A stretch of DNA of 21,363 bases from positions 1 through 21,363 of the forward strand of contig CAJMNV010000013.1 of assembly GCA_905214825.1 (NCBI GenBank), read 5' to 3'. Position numbers and translations under genes: made by a program. The notes below the pieces were generated by a model. The model saw only the letters and a list, made by a program, of their open reading frames with translations. It ran no database searches and had not been told where the DNA came from. This document shows positions 7,665-15,704 of this stretch, piece by piece (position 1 is the first letter of the stretch; the number at the start of each line of letters is the position of its first letter). Origin of the DNA: an uncultured bacterium. Its GTDB lineage: Bacteria > Bacillota > Clostridia > Lachnospirales > Anaerotignaceae.

Positions 7665-8594
7665 ATGTCATTGTACCAGAAAGATTTTTTCGGATTGCGA
7701 GATTTGTCCGCAGAGGATATTCGATATCTGATTAGTACAGCGGAAACCATGAAGTATATTCTGAGCCAGAAAAATAAAAAATCACCACATTTGCAAGGAA
7801 AATCAGTTATCATATTATTTTATGAGCAAAGTGCAAGAGCAAAACTTTCTTATGAATTGGCAGCACAACATATGAGTGCGAATGTAGTGGATATGACCAA
7901 CTGTACCCATTCTGTGGGGGAAGAAAGTCTATGGGATATGGGACAGCTGATTGACCAAATGGGGGCGGATTTTATTATATTGCGTCACCCCATGGCAGGT
8001 GCAGCAAGATATTTGGCAAGCCGTGTGGGGGCATCGGTTATCAATGCGGGCGATGGCTACAATGAGAATCCGGGACAATCTTTGTTGGATTTGCTGACGA
8101 TAAAAGAACAAAAAGGCGGTTTTGAAGGGTTGAAAATTGCCATTGTAGGGGATTTGATACATAGCAGAGTATCCAAAAGCAATATTTGGGCGTTGACAAA
8201 ATTGGGGGCTGAAGTTTGTGTTTCTGGCCCGACAACATTGCTTTTGCCTGATATTGAAAAATTCGGTGTGGAAGTGCATTATGATGCAAGAGAAGCAGTC
8301 AATAATGCAGATGTTATATTGACAACTCGTATGCGTTTGGAAACACAAGACGAAACATATTTACCATCATTGGATGAATATAAACGATTTTTCCGTGTGG
8401 ACCATAATTTGTTGAAATATGCAAAAAAAGATGCCATTGTTATGCACCCTGGTCCCATACAAAGAGGAATTGAAATCTCAGATGGTGTGATTGACAGCCC
8501 GCAATGTATCATCAATGACCAAATGGCAAACAGTGTGGCAGTGCGTATGGCGATATTTTATATTTTGTCACAGATGGGGGGCGGTATGGCATGA
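7665..8594 (+). CDS. pyrB: Aspartate carbamoyltransferase catalytic-chain homologue with altered active site
   Basis: The 309-residue protein has the full two-domain ATCase fold by motif: NAGDG, LLDLLTI, GDLIHSRVSKSN and HPGPIQRGIEI. Known ATCases make carbamoyl-aspartate in UMP synthesis. Several active-site positions differ from the E. coli enzyme by my alignment. STRT (52-55) is SARA (56-59). The 80s-loop Lys84 falls on Gly85. HPTQ (134-137) is NPGQ (135-138), losing the His. Gln231 of RxQ falls on Arg224 in TRMRLE. Retained are Arg58, Arg107 (RHP), Gln138, Arg168, Arg222 and the HP-P loop at 261. GGGAGG (7650-7655) lies 9 nt before the ATG. The stop overlaps the next start (ATGA). Normal ATCase activity is doubtful. 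It may be a pseudoenzyme, or accept another substrate. Confidence 0.85.
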   Translation: MSLYQKDFFGLRDLSAEDIRYLISTAETMKYILSQKNKKSPHLQGKSVIILFYEQSARAKLSYELAAQHMSANVVDMTNCTHSVGEESLWDMGQLIDQMGADFIILRHPMAGAARYLASRVGASVINAGDGYNENPGQSLLDLLTIKEQKGGFEGLKIAIVGDLIHSRVSKSNIWALTKLGAEVCVSGPTTLLLPDIEKFGVEVHYDAREAVNNADVILTTRMRLETQDETYLPSLDEYKRFFRVDHNLLKYAKKDAIVMHPGPIQRGIEISDGVIDSPQCIINDQMANSVAVRMAIFYILSQMGGGMA

Positions 8595-9856
8595 GTGGAA
8601 CAACCATATTGAAAAATTGTAATTTGTTGTGTTGTGAAAACAAAATGGATATATTGATTGTGGGCGGTTTGATTGAAAAAATCGAACAAAATATCGAATC
8701 AGATGGAGCAAAAGTCATTGATGTTGCTGGAAATTGGGTATTGTCTGGTTTGATTGATATGCATTGTAATATTTGTGAACCAGGATTTGAAAATATCGAA
8801 AATATAGAAACTGTTTCCAAAAGTGCCGCAAGAGGTGGTTTTACATCTATCACTTGTGAACCGAACACAAAACCCGTTGTAGATAATAAAACGGTTGTGG
8901 AATATATCATATCAAAGTCAAAAGAGCAATCTTCTGTCAATATTTATCCTTATGGTAGTATGTCTATGGGGTGTGAAGGCAAAGCCATTGCTGAGATTGG
9001 TGAAATGTATGAAGCAGGTGTTGTGGGCATTTCTGACGGTGATCAGTCTGTAAATAATGCCGCATTGATGCGAAATGTTATGCGGTATACAAAAATGTTT
9101 GATTTGCCTGTGATGACACATTGCGAAGATAGCTCTCTTTCACAAAATGGTGTGATGCATGAGGGATATACTGCAAGTTGTTTGGGATTGCGTGGCATTC
9201 CAAGAGAAGCAGAAGAAATTCATGTGGGAAGAAATATATTGCTTGCAAAAAATACAGGTGTGAAACTGCATATTTCACATGTTAGTACCATTGGTACAGT
9301 GAGTATGATACGAGAAGCCAAAAAAAATGGTATTCCCATTACTTGTGAAACTTGTCCGCATTATTTTACATTGACAGAAACCGCTGTGGAAGATTATAAC
9401 ACTTATGCAAAAGTCAATCCGCCTTTGCGTACACAAGAAGATGTCAAAGCGGTGTTGTGTGGTATTGCAGATGGTACCATTGATGTCATTGCATCAGGGC
9501 ACAGCCCTGCAAGCCAAACAGAAAAACAAAAAGAATTTGATAATGCCGCTTATGGCATTTCTGCGTTGGAAACGGCTTTTTCTGTAAGCTATACGACATT
9601 GGTGGAGGGTGGCTATATCACATTACAGCGTTTGACAGAGTTGATGTCGAAAAATCCTGCTGAAATATTGAAATTGACGCAGAAAGGCGAAATTGCTGTC
9701 GGCAAAGATGCCGATTTGATTGTTGTAGAAACAGAAGAAACATATCCCATTGAACCGAAATTGTTTGCATCAAAAGCAAAATTTTCACCTTTTGCAGGGA
9801 AAGAAGTGAAAGGGCGTGTGCGGTGTACTATCGTAGGCGGCAAAATCATATCTTGA
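8591..9856 (+). CDS. pyrC: Dihydroorotase homologue (class I fold) lacking metal and catalytic residues
   Basis: The 421-residue protein aligns along its length with class I dihydroorotases, zinc amidohydrolases that close carbamoyl-aspartate to dihydroorotate. The beta-strands, EPNT substrate loop (90-93), HCED (177-180, His177), HVST (His230), NPPLR (276-280) and C-terminal amidohydrolase cap (GKDADLIVV, FAGKEVKG) are recognisable. The metal site is broken. HxHxR is H58-C-N60-I-C62, the DDG turn is DGD (149-151), and DHAPH is GHSPA (303-307), which removes the catalytic aspartate. PHH is PHY (256-258). The ATG lies in the ATGA overlap with pyrB, preceded by a G-rich site (8576-8581). Family precedent for non-catalytic DHOase-like partners of ATCase exists (Pseudomonas PyrC', fungal Ura2), so a structural role is plausible. 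Confidence 0.85.
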   Translation: MSGTTILKNCNLLCCENKMDILIVGGLIEKIEQNIESDGAKVIDVAGNWVLSGLIDMHCNICEPGFENIENIETVSKSAARGGFTSITCEPNTKPVVDNKTVVEYIISKSKEQSSVNIYPYGSMSMGCEGKAIAEIGEMYEAGVVGISDGDQSVNNAALMRNVMRYTKMFDLPVMTHCEDSSLSQNGVMHEGYTASCLGLRGIPREAEEIHVGRNILLAKNTGVKLHISHVSTIGTVSMIREAKKNGIPITCETCPHYFTLTETAVEDYNTYAKVNPPLRTQEDVKAVLCGIADGTIDVIASGHSPASQTEKQKEFDNAAYGISALETAFSVSYTTLVEGGYITLQRLTELMSKNPAEILKLTQKGEIAVGKDADLIVVETEETYPIEPKLFASKAKFSPFAGKEVKGRVRCTIVGGKIIS

Positions 9857-9893
9857 TTGTTTTGGTGACAATGGGACAAATGAGGTGCAAAAT

Positions 9894-12800
9894 ATGTATT
9901 TGAAACGATTGGACTTGCAAGGTTTTAAGTCCTTTCCAGAAAAAGTAAAATTGGAATTTAACACAGGGATTACGGCTGTGGTTGGGCCAAATGGCAGTGG
10001 AAAAAGTAACGTTTCTGATGCGGTGCGTTGGGTTTTGGGAGAACAACGTGCAAAAAGTTTGCGTGGCGATAAAATGGAGGACATTATATTTGCAGGCACA
10101 GAAAACAGAAAACCCCAAGGTTTTGCAGAAGTAACCATTGTCATAGATAATGAAGATGGCAGAATGCCCGTTGATTTCACAGAAGTACAGGTGACAAGAA
10201 GGGTGTTTCGTTCAGGGGAAAGTGAATATCGTATCAATGGTACAGCTTGTCGTTTGAAAGATATTCAAGAGCTTTTTATGGATACAGGTGTTGGAAAAGA
10301 AGGATATTCCATTATTGGACAGGGTAAAATAGATGAAATACTCAATGCCAAAGGCGATGAACGCCGACGGATATTTGAAGAGGCAACCGGAATTGTCAAA
10401 TATAAAACCAGAAAAATAGAAGCTGTTTCCAAAATGGAAAAAGAAAAACAAAATTTGTTGCGTGTGGAAGATATTATACAAGAGTTGGAAACACAGTTGA
10501 CACCCTTGGAAGAACAAAGCCAGAAAGCAAAACAATATTTGACATTGCGTGAAAATCTCAAACAAGCGGAAATTGCAATATTTTGTAACGATATGGCACG
10601 TATGGAACAAGAAAATGCACAACTGCTGCAAAACAAACAAACTACAAAACACCAAAGTATAGACACCAATTATGTGTTGGAACAAATCAAAGAGCAGATT
10701 GCAGACAAAAAACAACAAAGACAACAACAAACACAACTGTTGGAACAACTGCATCAAAAAATGACACAAGTCCAAAAAGATACCGAAAAAACAGAAGGGC
10801 TTATTCGTTTGGCAGAAGAACAAGCACAAAATGATGCTGGAAATATCACCCGTATACAAAAAGAAATAGAAGAACAACAAAAACAACAACAAGAAAAACA
10901 AAAAGAACAAGAAGTATGCCGCAGCCGCAAAATAGCTTTGCAAATCGCTCTCGAAAACATACAAACAACATTGGCAACAAAAACAACAGATTATGACACA
11001 TTGAATGAAACATTGCGTCAAGATGAAACAAAAGCAGCACAATTCAAAGATGATATCTTTGAGCAAATGCGTATGGGTACAGAGGCAAAAGGTGAAATTG
11101 CAAAAAGAGAAGCTATGCGAGAGCAATTTTTGAAACGGAAAAATCAGTTGGATTTGGAAATTGCACACACACATAGCCGTTTGGAACAACAGCAAGTACA
11201 CCAACAAGTATTGCAAAAAAAAGCCGAAAGTTATGTACAAATATTAACTGTAACAAAACAAGAATTGCAGGCTTTGGAAAAAGACCATATACAAGCTACA
11301 AATATGAAAATACAGGCAGAGCAAGCACTGGGTACACAACAAAAACATATTTCTGAAAAACAATCTCGTTATCGTTTGCTGTCTGAACTCGAAAAAGACA
11401 ATGAGGGATATTATCATAGTGTCAAAAGTCTTTTGGCATTGCCTGACTTGGAACAAAGAGGAATATGTGGTGCTGTGGGGCAGTTGTTGCAAGTGGAGCA
11501 GATGTATGAAACAGCGATAGAAGCTGCTTTGGGCGGTGCGATGCAAAATGTTGTAACAAACACAGAAGATGACGCAAAAAATGCTATACAATATCTCAAA
11601 CAACGAAAATTGGGACGTGCAACATTTTTGCCTGTGTGTGCAGTAAAAGGAAAAGGATTGGAAAGCAATTTGCCGATATTGCGAGAAATTGGCGTATTGG
11701 GTACAGCAGATACATTGGTTTGTTTTGATGATGCATATCAAGGCATTATGACATATTTGCTGGGGCGTATTTTGATTGTGGAAAATTTGGATATTGCAGT
11801 TTCTTTGGCAAAGAAATATCACCATCAATATAAAATGGTGACACTTGCTGGGGATATTATGAATGCAGGGGGGGCTATGACAGGTGGCTCACAAAGCAAA
11901 AAAACAAGCAGTATATTTGGACGTACCAGAGAAATACAGACATTGCAAAAAGAATTGGAACAAAGCCACCAATATATGAAACAACTTCAACAAACTTTGG
12001 AGCTTGCAAAAGAAGATTTGCAAGATATTGCAGAACAGATATTAGAGAAAAAACTGGAATTGCAAAGAATGTCTGTGACAACACAAACAAGCAGTACCGA
12101 AATAGAAAAAACAGAAACAGATATTGCCGAAACAAAAACAAAATTGCGTTTACTGGAATTGGAAGAAAAACAGTTAGACGAACAAATGACACGTACAGAT
12201 GCAGATATTGCAAAAAGTAAAGCAGTTGTGGAACAAGCAGAGGCAAAAACAGCAAAGGCAAATGCAGAATTGCTTTTGTTTCAAGACAGTTTGGCTGAGG
12301 AAAAAGACAAAAGAGATGCTTTGTTGGAAGAAATCACACAACTGAAAATACAAGTGTCGCAACAGGAACAAAATATTTTGTCTGTGGACGATACTATAAA
12401 CCGTTTGCAAAAAGAACAACATGCTTTGTTGCGAGAAAAGGAAATCAAACAAGAACAAATTGTATATTTCAAAGAGCGAGGCGGTAAAAAAAGCGTTGAA
12501 CAACAAAATTTGAAAAAACAAGCCGAAATATTGCAAACAGAACAGATGCAAACACAAAAAAAGTTGGAACAAAGCAATCAGAATTTAACTGCATTTGATG
12601 ATGGTATTGCAAATTTGGAACAGCAGTTGCAACAATATGCAGAAATCATTGCAAAATTGGAACAAGATTTGTTCCGCATAGAAACAAAATTGGAAAAAAG
12701 CGAAGAAGAAAAAGACCGCATGTGTGGGCAGATTTGGGAAATTTACGAAATTACCACAAAAGAGGCTTTGGCATATCCAATCACAGAACAAAAAAGTTAT

Positions 12801-13457
12801 CAAGAATGGAAACGCTTGGCAAATGATAGAAAAGAAACATTGCGTGGTTTGGGGCATGTTAATGTAGATGCCATAGAGCAATACAAAGAATTGAAAGAAC
12901 GCTACACATTTTTGACAAATCAAAAAGCTGATATTTTAGAGGCGGAACAAAAATTGCAACAAGTCATTACAGAATTGACGACATTGATGGAAATGCAGTT
13001 TAAAGAACAATTTGCCGTGATTTCTGAAAATTTCAGTATAGTGTTTCAAGAAATGTTTGGTGGTGGTAAAGCGTATTTGCAGTTGTCAGATGATGCCAAT
13101 GTGTTGGAAAGTGCTATTGATATTGTGGCACAACCGCCCGGAAAAAGCTTGCAAAATATGATGTTGCTTTCTGGTGGTGAGCGTGCTTTGACAGCCATTG
13201 CCATATTGTTTTCTATATTGAAAATGAAACCATCACCATTTTGTATATTGGACGAGATTGAGGCAGCATTGGACGATGCAAATGTGAGAAGATATGCACA
13301 GTATTTGACAAGATTTTCAAAAGAAACACAATTTATTGTCATTACACATAGAAAAGGCACAATGGAGTATGCAGACGTGATGTATGGTGTTACCATGCAG
13401 GAAAAAGGGGTTTCCAAACTGATTTCCGTTCATTTTTCGGAGCAGGTGGAAGAATAA
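9894..13457 (+). CDS. smc: Chromosome partition protein SMC (condensin ATPase)
   Basis: The full-length 1187-residue SMC ATPase, which with ScpA/ScpB forms the bacterial condensin. The N-terminal head has YLKRLDLQGFKSF and Walker A GPNGSGKSN (31-39). Very Gln/Lys/Glu-rich coiled coils span about 165-500 and 670-1010, separated by a hinge at about 520-650 (CGAVGQLL, AALGGAMQNVV, GRATFLPV). The C-terminal head has the ABC signature LSGGE (1092-1096) and Walker B FCILDE (1116-1121), followed by a D-loop and THRKGTM. The ATG at 9894 is chosen over the GTG at 9885 because GAGGTG (9882-9887) is its ribosome site and MYLKRL is the family N-terminus. rnc, the usual upstream partner, is missing; pyrC ends 37 nt upstream. 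Confidence 0.97.
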   Translation: MYLKRLDLQGFKSFPEKVKLEFNTGITAVVGPNGSGKSNVSDAVRWVLGEQRAKSLRGDKMEDIIFAGTENRKPQGFAEVTIVIDNEDGRMPVDFTEVQVTRRVFRSGESEYRINGTACRLKDIQELFMDTGVGKEGYSIIGQGKIDEILNAKGDERRRIFEEATGIVKYKTRKIEAVSKMEKEKQNLLRVEDIIQELETQLTPLEEQSQKAKQYLTLRENLKQAEIAIFCNDMARMEQENAQLLQNKQTTKHQSIDTNYVLEQIKEQIADKKQQRQQQTQLLEQLHQKMTQVQKDTEKTEGLIRLAEEQAQNDAGNITRIQKEIEEQQKQQQEKQKEQEVCRSRKIALQIALENIQTTLATKTTDYDTLNETLRQDETKAAQFKDDIFEQMRMGTEAKGEIAKREAMREQFLKRKNQLDLEIAHTHSRLEQQQVHQQVLQKKAESYVQILTVTKQELQALEKDHIQATNMKIQAEQALGTQQKHISEKQSRYRLLSELEKDNEGYYHSVKSLLALPDLEQRGICGAVGQLLQVEQMYETAIEAALGGAMQNVVTNTEDDAKNAIQYLKQRKLGRATFLPVCAVKGKGLESNLPILREIGVLGTADTLVCFDDAYQGIMTYLLGRILIVENLDIAVSLAKKYHHQYKMVTLAGDIMNAGGAMTGGSQSKKTSSIFGRTREIQTLQKELEQSHQYMKQLQQTLELAKEDLQDIAEQILEKKLELQRMSVTTQTSSTEIEKTETDIAETKTKLRLLELEEKQLDEQMTRTDADIAKSKAVVEQAEAKTAKANAELLLFQDSLAEEKDKRDALLEEITQLKIQVSQQEQNILSVDDTINRLQKEQHALLREKEIKQEQIVYFKERGGKKSVEQQNLKKQAEILQTEQMQTQKKLEQSNQNLTAFDDGIANLEQQLQQYAEIIAKLEQDLFRIETKLEKSEEEKDRMCGQIWEIYEITTKEALAYPITEQKSYQEWKRLANDRKETLRGLGHVNVDAIEQYKELKERYTFLTNQKADILEAEQKLQQVITELTTLMEMQFKEQFAVISENFSIVFQEMFGGGKAYLQLSDDANVLESAIDIVAQPPGKSLQNMMLLSGGERALTAIAILFSILKMKPSPFCILDEIEAALDDANVRRYAQYLTRFSKETQFIVITHRKGTMEYADVMYGVTMQEKGVSKLISVHFSEQVEE

Positions 13458-13474
13458 ATTTTTGAGGTGAAGAA

Positions 13475-14962
13475 ATGGGATTATTTGATTTTTGGAAAAA
13501 GAAAACAAAAGAAGAAGCAAATGTAGAACAAACAGAAAAAAATGATATATTAGAAATAGAGGGCATAGAGGTTGAAACAAATACGCAAGATGATAATCAA
13601 GATATTGTATTTCATGTAGATGAAAATAAAAGTACAACATCTGCAATCAATCAAGCTGTTGGGAAAGTGATGGACGACGAACCGATAGAATTCCACCAAA
13701 AAGCAGGTGGCACATTATATGCAGAAGATGATGCAGAAGTTGCAATACAATTTACAGTAGAACCAGAACCTGAACCAGCAGTTGAGGAAACAGTAGAATC
13801 AGAACCTGAGCCAGCAGTTGGGGAAACAGTAGAACCAGAACCTGAGCCAGCAGTTGAGAAAACAGTAGAACCAGAACCTGAACCAGCAGTTGAGGAAGCA
13901 TTAGAACCAGAACCTGAACCAGAAGTTGAGGAAGCATTAGAACCAGAACCTGAGCCAGCAGTTGAGAAAACAGTAGAACCAGAATCTGAACCAGAAGTTG
14001 AGAAAACAGTAGAATCAGAACCAGAGAAAGAAACACAAAAAGAGAAAAAAGGCTTTTTTGCAAAATTGAAAGAAGGTTTGGATAAGACACGCAAAAATAT
14101 CATGAGCGGTGTTGATACAGTATTGGGCAGTTTCACAAAAATAGATGAAGATTTATTTGAAGAACTGGAAGAAGCACTGATTATGGCAGATATGGGTGTG
14201 CAGACAACAATGCAGATTGTGGAAAATTTGAGACAACGTGTCAAACGGGAAAGAGTGACAGACCCATCTGCCATAAAGGGTATGTTGATTGATGAAATTA
14301 CAGCGATATTACAAGATAATACAGAAGATGTGGAAGAATTGCCTTCTCCTACGGTGATGCTTGTGATTGGTGTTAATGGTGTTGGGAAAACAACAACCAT
14401 TGGGAAATTGTCAAACAATTTCAAAGCAGAGGGAAAGTCTGTGTTACTTGCGGCGGCAGATACATTCCGTGCAGCAGCGATCGACCAACTGGAAGTATGG
14501 GGACAGCGTGCAGGTATTGATGTTATCAAGCATGAAGAAAATGCAGACCCTGCTGCTGTGGTGTTTGATGCATTGCATACTGCAAAAAACAAAAAAACAG
14601 ATTTGCTTATTTGTGATACCGCAGGTAGATTGCACAATAAAAAGAATTTGATGGAAGAATTGCGTAAAATTTCTCGTGTCATAGAAAGAGAGTATCCCAC
14701 AGCACACAAAGAAACATATTTGGTATTAGATGCCACAACGGGACAAAATGCATTGCAACAAGCAAAATTGTTTATGGAAGTGGCAGATATTACAGGGATT
14801 ATATTGACAAAATTAGATGGTACTGCAAAAGGTGGTATTGTGGTTGCTATCAAAAGTGAATTGAAAATCCCTGTACGATACATTGGTGTGGGTGAAGGGA
14901 TTGCGGATTTACAAAAATTCCATGCAAATGATTTTGCAAAAGCGTTATTCGGAGAAGCATAA
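13475..14962 (+). CDS. ftsY: Signal recognition particle receptor FtsY with an acidic repeat A-domain
   Basis: FtsY is the SRP receptor GTPase that docks ribosome-SRP complexes at the membrane. The 495-residue protein opens with the short helix MGLFDFWKKK. A roughly 180-residue acidic A-domain follows, including seven 12-residue Glu/Pro repeats (95-178). The N domain lies at about 193-285 and the G domain at about 290-495. The GTPase motifs are intact: G1 GVNGVGKTTT (299-308), DTFRAAA (329-335), G3 DTAGR (381-385) and G4 TKLD (445-448) before GTAKGG. GAGGTGA (13464-13470) precedes the ATG by 4 nt. It is 17 nt after smc, the usual Firmicute smc-ftsY pairing; ffh and ylxM do not follow. Confidence 0.97.
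   Translation: MGLFDFWKKKTKEEANVEQTEKNDILEIEGIEVETNTQDDNQDIVFHVDENKSTTSAINQAVGKVMDDEPIEFHQKAGGTLYAEDDAEVAIQFTVEPEPEPAVEETVESEPEPAVGETVEPEPEPAVEKTVEPEPEPAVEEALEPEPEPEVEEALEPEPEPAVEKTVEPESEPEVEKTVESEPEKETQKEKKGFFAKLKEGLDKTRKNIMSGVDTVLGSFTKIDEDLFEELEEALIMADMGVQTTMQIVENLRQRVKRERVTDPSAIKGMLIDEITAILQDNTEDVEELPSPTVMLVIGVNGVGKTTTIGKLSNNFKAEGKSVLLAAADTFRAAAIDQLEVWGQRAGIDVIKHEENADPAAVVFDALHTAKNKKTDLLICDTAGRLHNKKNLMEELRKISRVIEREYPTAHKETYLVLDATTGQNALQQAKLFMEVADITGIILTKLDGTAKGGIVVAIKSELKIPVRYIGVGEGIADLQKFHANDFAKALFGEA
13757..14008 (+). repeat. Seven in-frame 36-bp tandem repeats inside ftsY
   Basis: Seven units of 36 bp encode a 12-residue motif of the form V/L-E-P-E-P-E-P-A/E-V-E-E/K-T/A. An eighth, degenerate unit covers 14009-14044. 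The copies differ at scattered bases (for example GAACCA/GAATCA and GAGGAA/GAGAAA), so they are old or recombining rather than identical. They lie wholly in the acidic A-domain and keep the frame, so copy-number change would alter only the linker length. Confidence 0.9.
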
Positions 14963-14977
14963 AAGGAGTTATCAAAA

Positions 14978-15697
14978 ATGGAAGAAAAAGAACAGATTTA
15001 TCATCATAGAGAACCAAAAAGAACAGAAAAACATCGTCCGGTACACAAAACACCATATGAACTGGAAATACAAAAGCATATGAACAAATATTTTCCAAAT
15101 CGCATGGAACGTGTGTTTTTTGACCGTGTGAATGATAACCAAAGGGTGGATATTCACATATTGGAAGCACCCACAAAACAAGATTTTCATGTGTTGTATA
15201 CTGTTGGCATGAGTGCATTTCCCATGAAATTGCCAGATGATTTTTACCCGGATTATCAAATGCTGGAGCGTGCAGAATTGATTGCATTGTTGCCGGCAGA
15301 ATGGCAGTTGACAGAACCAGAAGAAGGCGAAACGTACAACAATACATTGTGGTGGCCTGTGGATTTGTTACAGTATTTGGCAAGATTTCCACATGAATAT
15401 CATAGTTGGCTGGGTTGGGGACATACCATTCCCAATTCTGAAAAATATGTACCTTATGATGAAGCAAGTACAAAACTTTGTGGTGTGATGCTTTCAGCAT
15501 TGCATGAAAATATCAGTATGTTTCATACAGAAGATGGTACATTGATAAATTTTTATGCATTGTTGCCATTGTATAAAGAAGAAATTGATTTCAAACAAAA
15601 AGAAGGCGGCGAGGCGTTGTTGCAAAAAATGGCAGATATCAATGGGTTTGGCATGATATTGTTCCCGGATAGACCGAATGTGTGCAAAGAAGATTGA
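14978..15697 (+). CDS. Suppressor-of-fused (SUFU) domain protein
   Basis: This 239-residue soluble protein has the SUFU domain (PF05076-type) over about 60-235. The visible core is FHVLYTVGMSAFPM, then ERAELIALLPAEWQL, WWPVDLLQYLARFPHEYHSW, GWGHTIPN and INFYALLPLY, all in the order seen in bacterial SUFU/YqfB-like proteins. The first 35 residues are charged and look disordered. Bacterial SUFU proteins are often immunity proteins of polymorphic toxins, but no toxin gene is visible within this window. AAGGAG (14964-14969) is 8 nt before the ATG and 15 nt separate it from ftsY, so it is probably the last gene of the smc-ftsY transcript. A bidirectional terminator follows. The function is unknown. 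Confidence 0.85.
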   Translation: MEEKEQIYHHREPKRTEKHRPVHKTPYELEIQKHMNKYFPNRMERVFFDRVNDNQRVDIHILEAPTKQDFHVLYTVGMSAFPMKLPDDFYPDYQMLERAELIALLPAEWQLTEPEEGETYNNTLWWPVDLLQYLARFPHEYHSWLGWGHTIPNSEKYVPYDEASTKLCGVMLSALHENISMFHTEDGTLINFYALLPLYKEEIDFKQKEGGEALLQKMADINGFGMILFPDRPNVCKED

Positions 15698-15704
15698 TAT
15701 AACA

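Noticed and set aside
7665..8594. PyrB-like protein as ornithine carbamoyltransferase or YgeW
   Set aside because: It has HPGP at 261 and ATCase-type NAGDG and HSRV motifs, and is coupled to a DHOase homologue. There is no HCLP motif.
7665..9856. The odd residues in PyrB/PyrC as sequencing error or frameshift
   Set aside because: Each change is an isolated codon with normal family sequence on both sides in the same frame, and there are many in both genes. No indel pattern explains them.
10212..11240. A 342-codon minus-strand open frame opposite smc, Phe/Cys/Leu-rich
   Set aside because: The composition is that expected from the complement of Gln/Lys/Glu codons in the SMC coiled coil. No motif, no ribosome site.
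13757..14008. Regular repeats considered as a CRISPR array
   Set aside because: The units are contiguous 36-bp coding repeats without spacers and keep the ftsY reading frame.
13651..14883. A 410-codon minus-strand open frame opposite ftsY, Ser/Gly-rich
   Set aside because: It is the antisense of the Glu/Pro repeats and GTPase domain of ftsY, has no ribosome site and no family motif. The plus-strand frame has intact G motifs.
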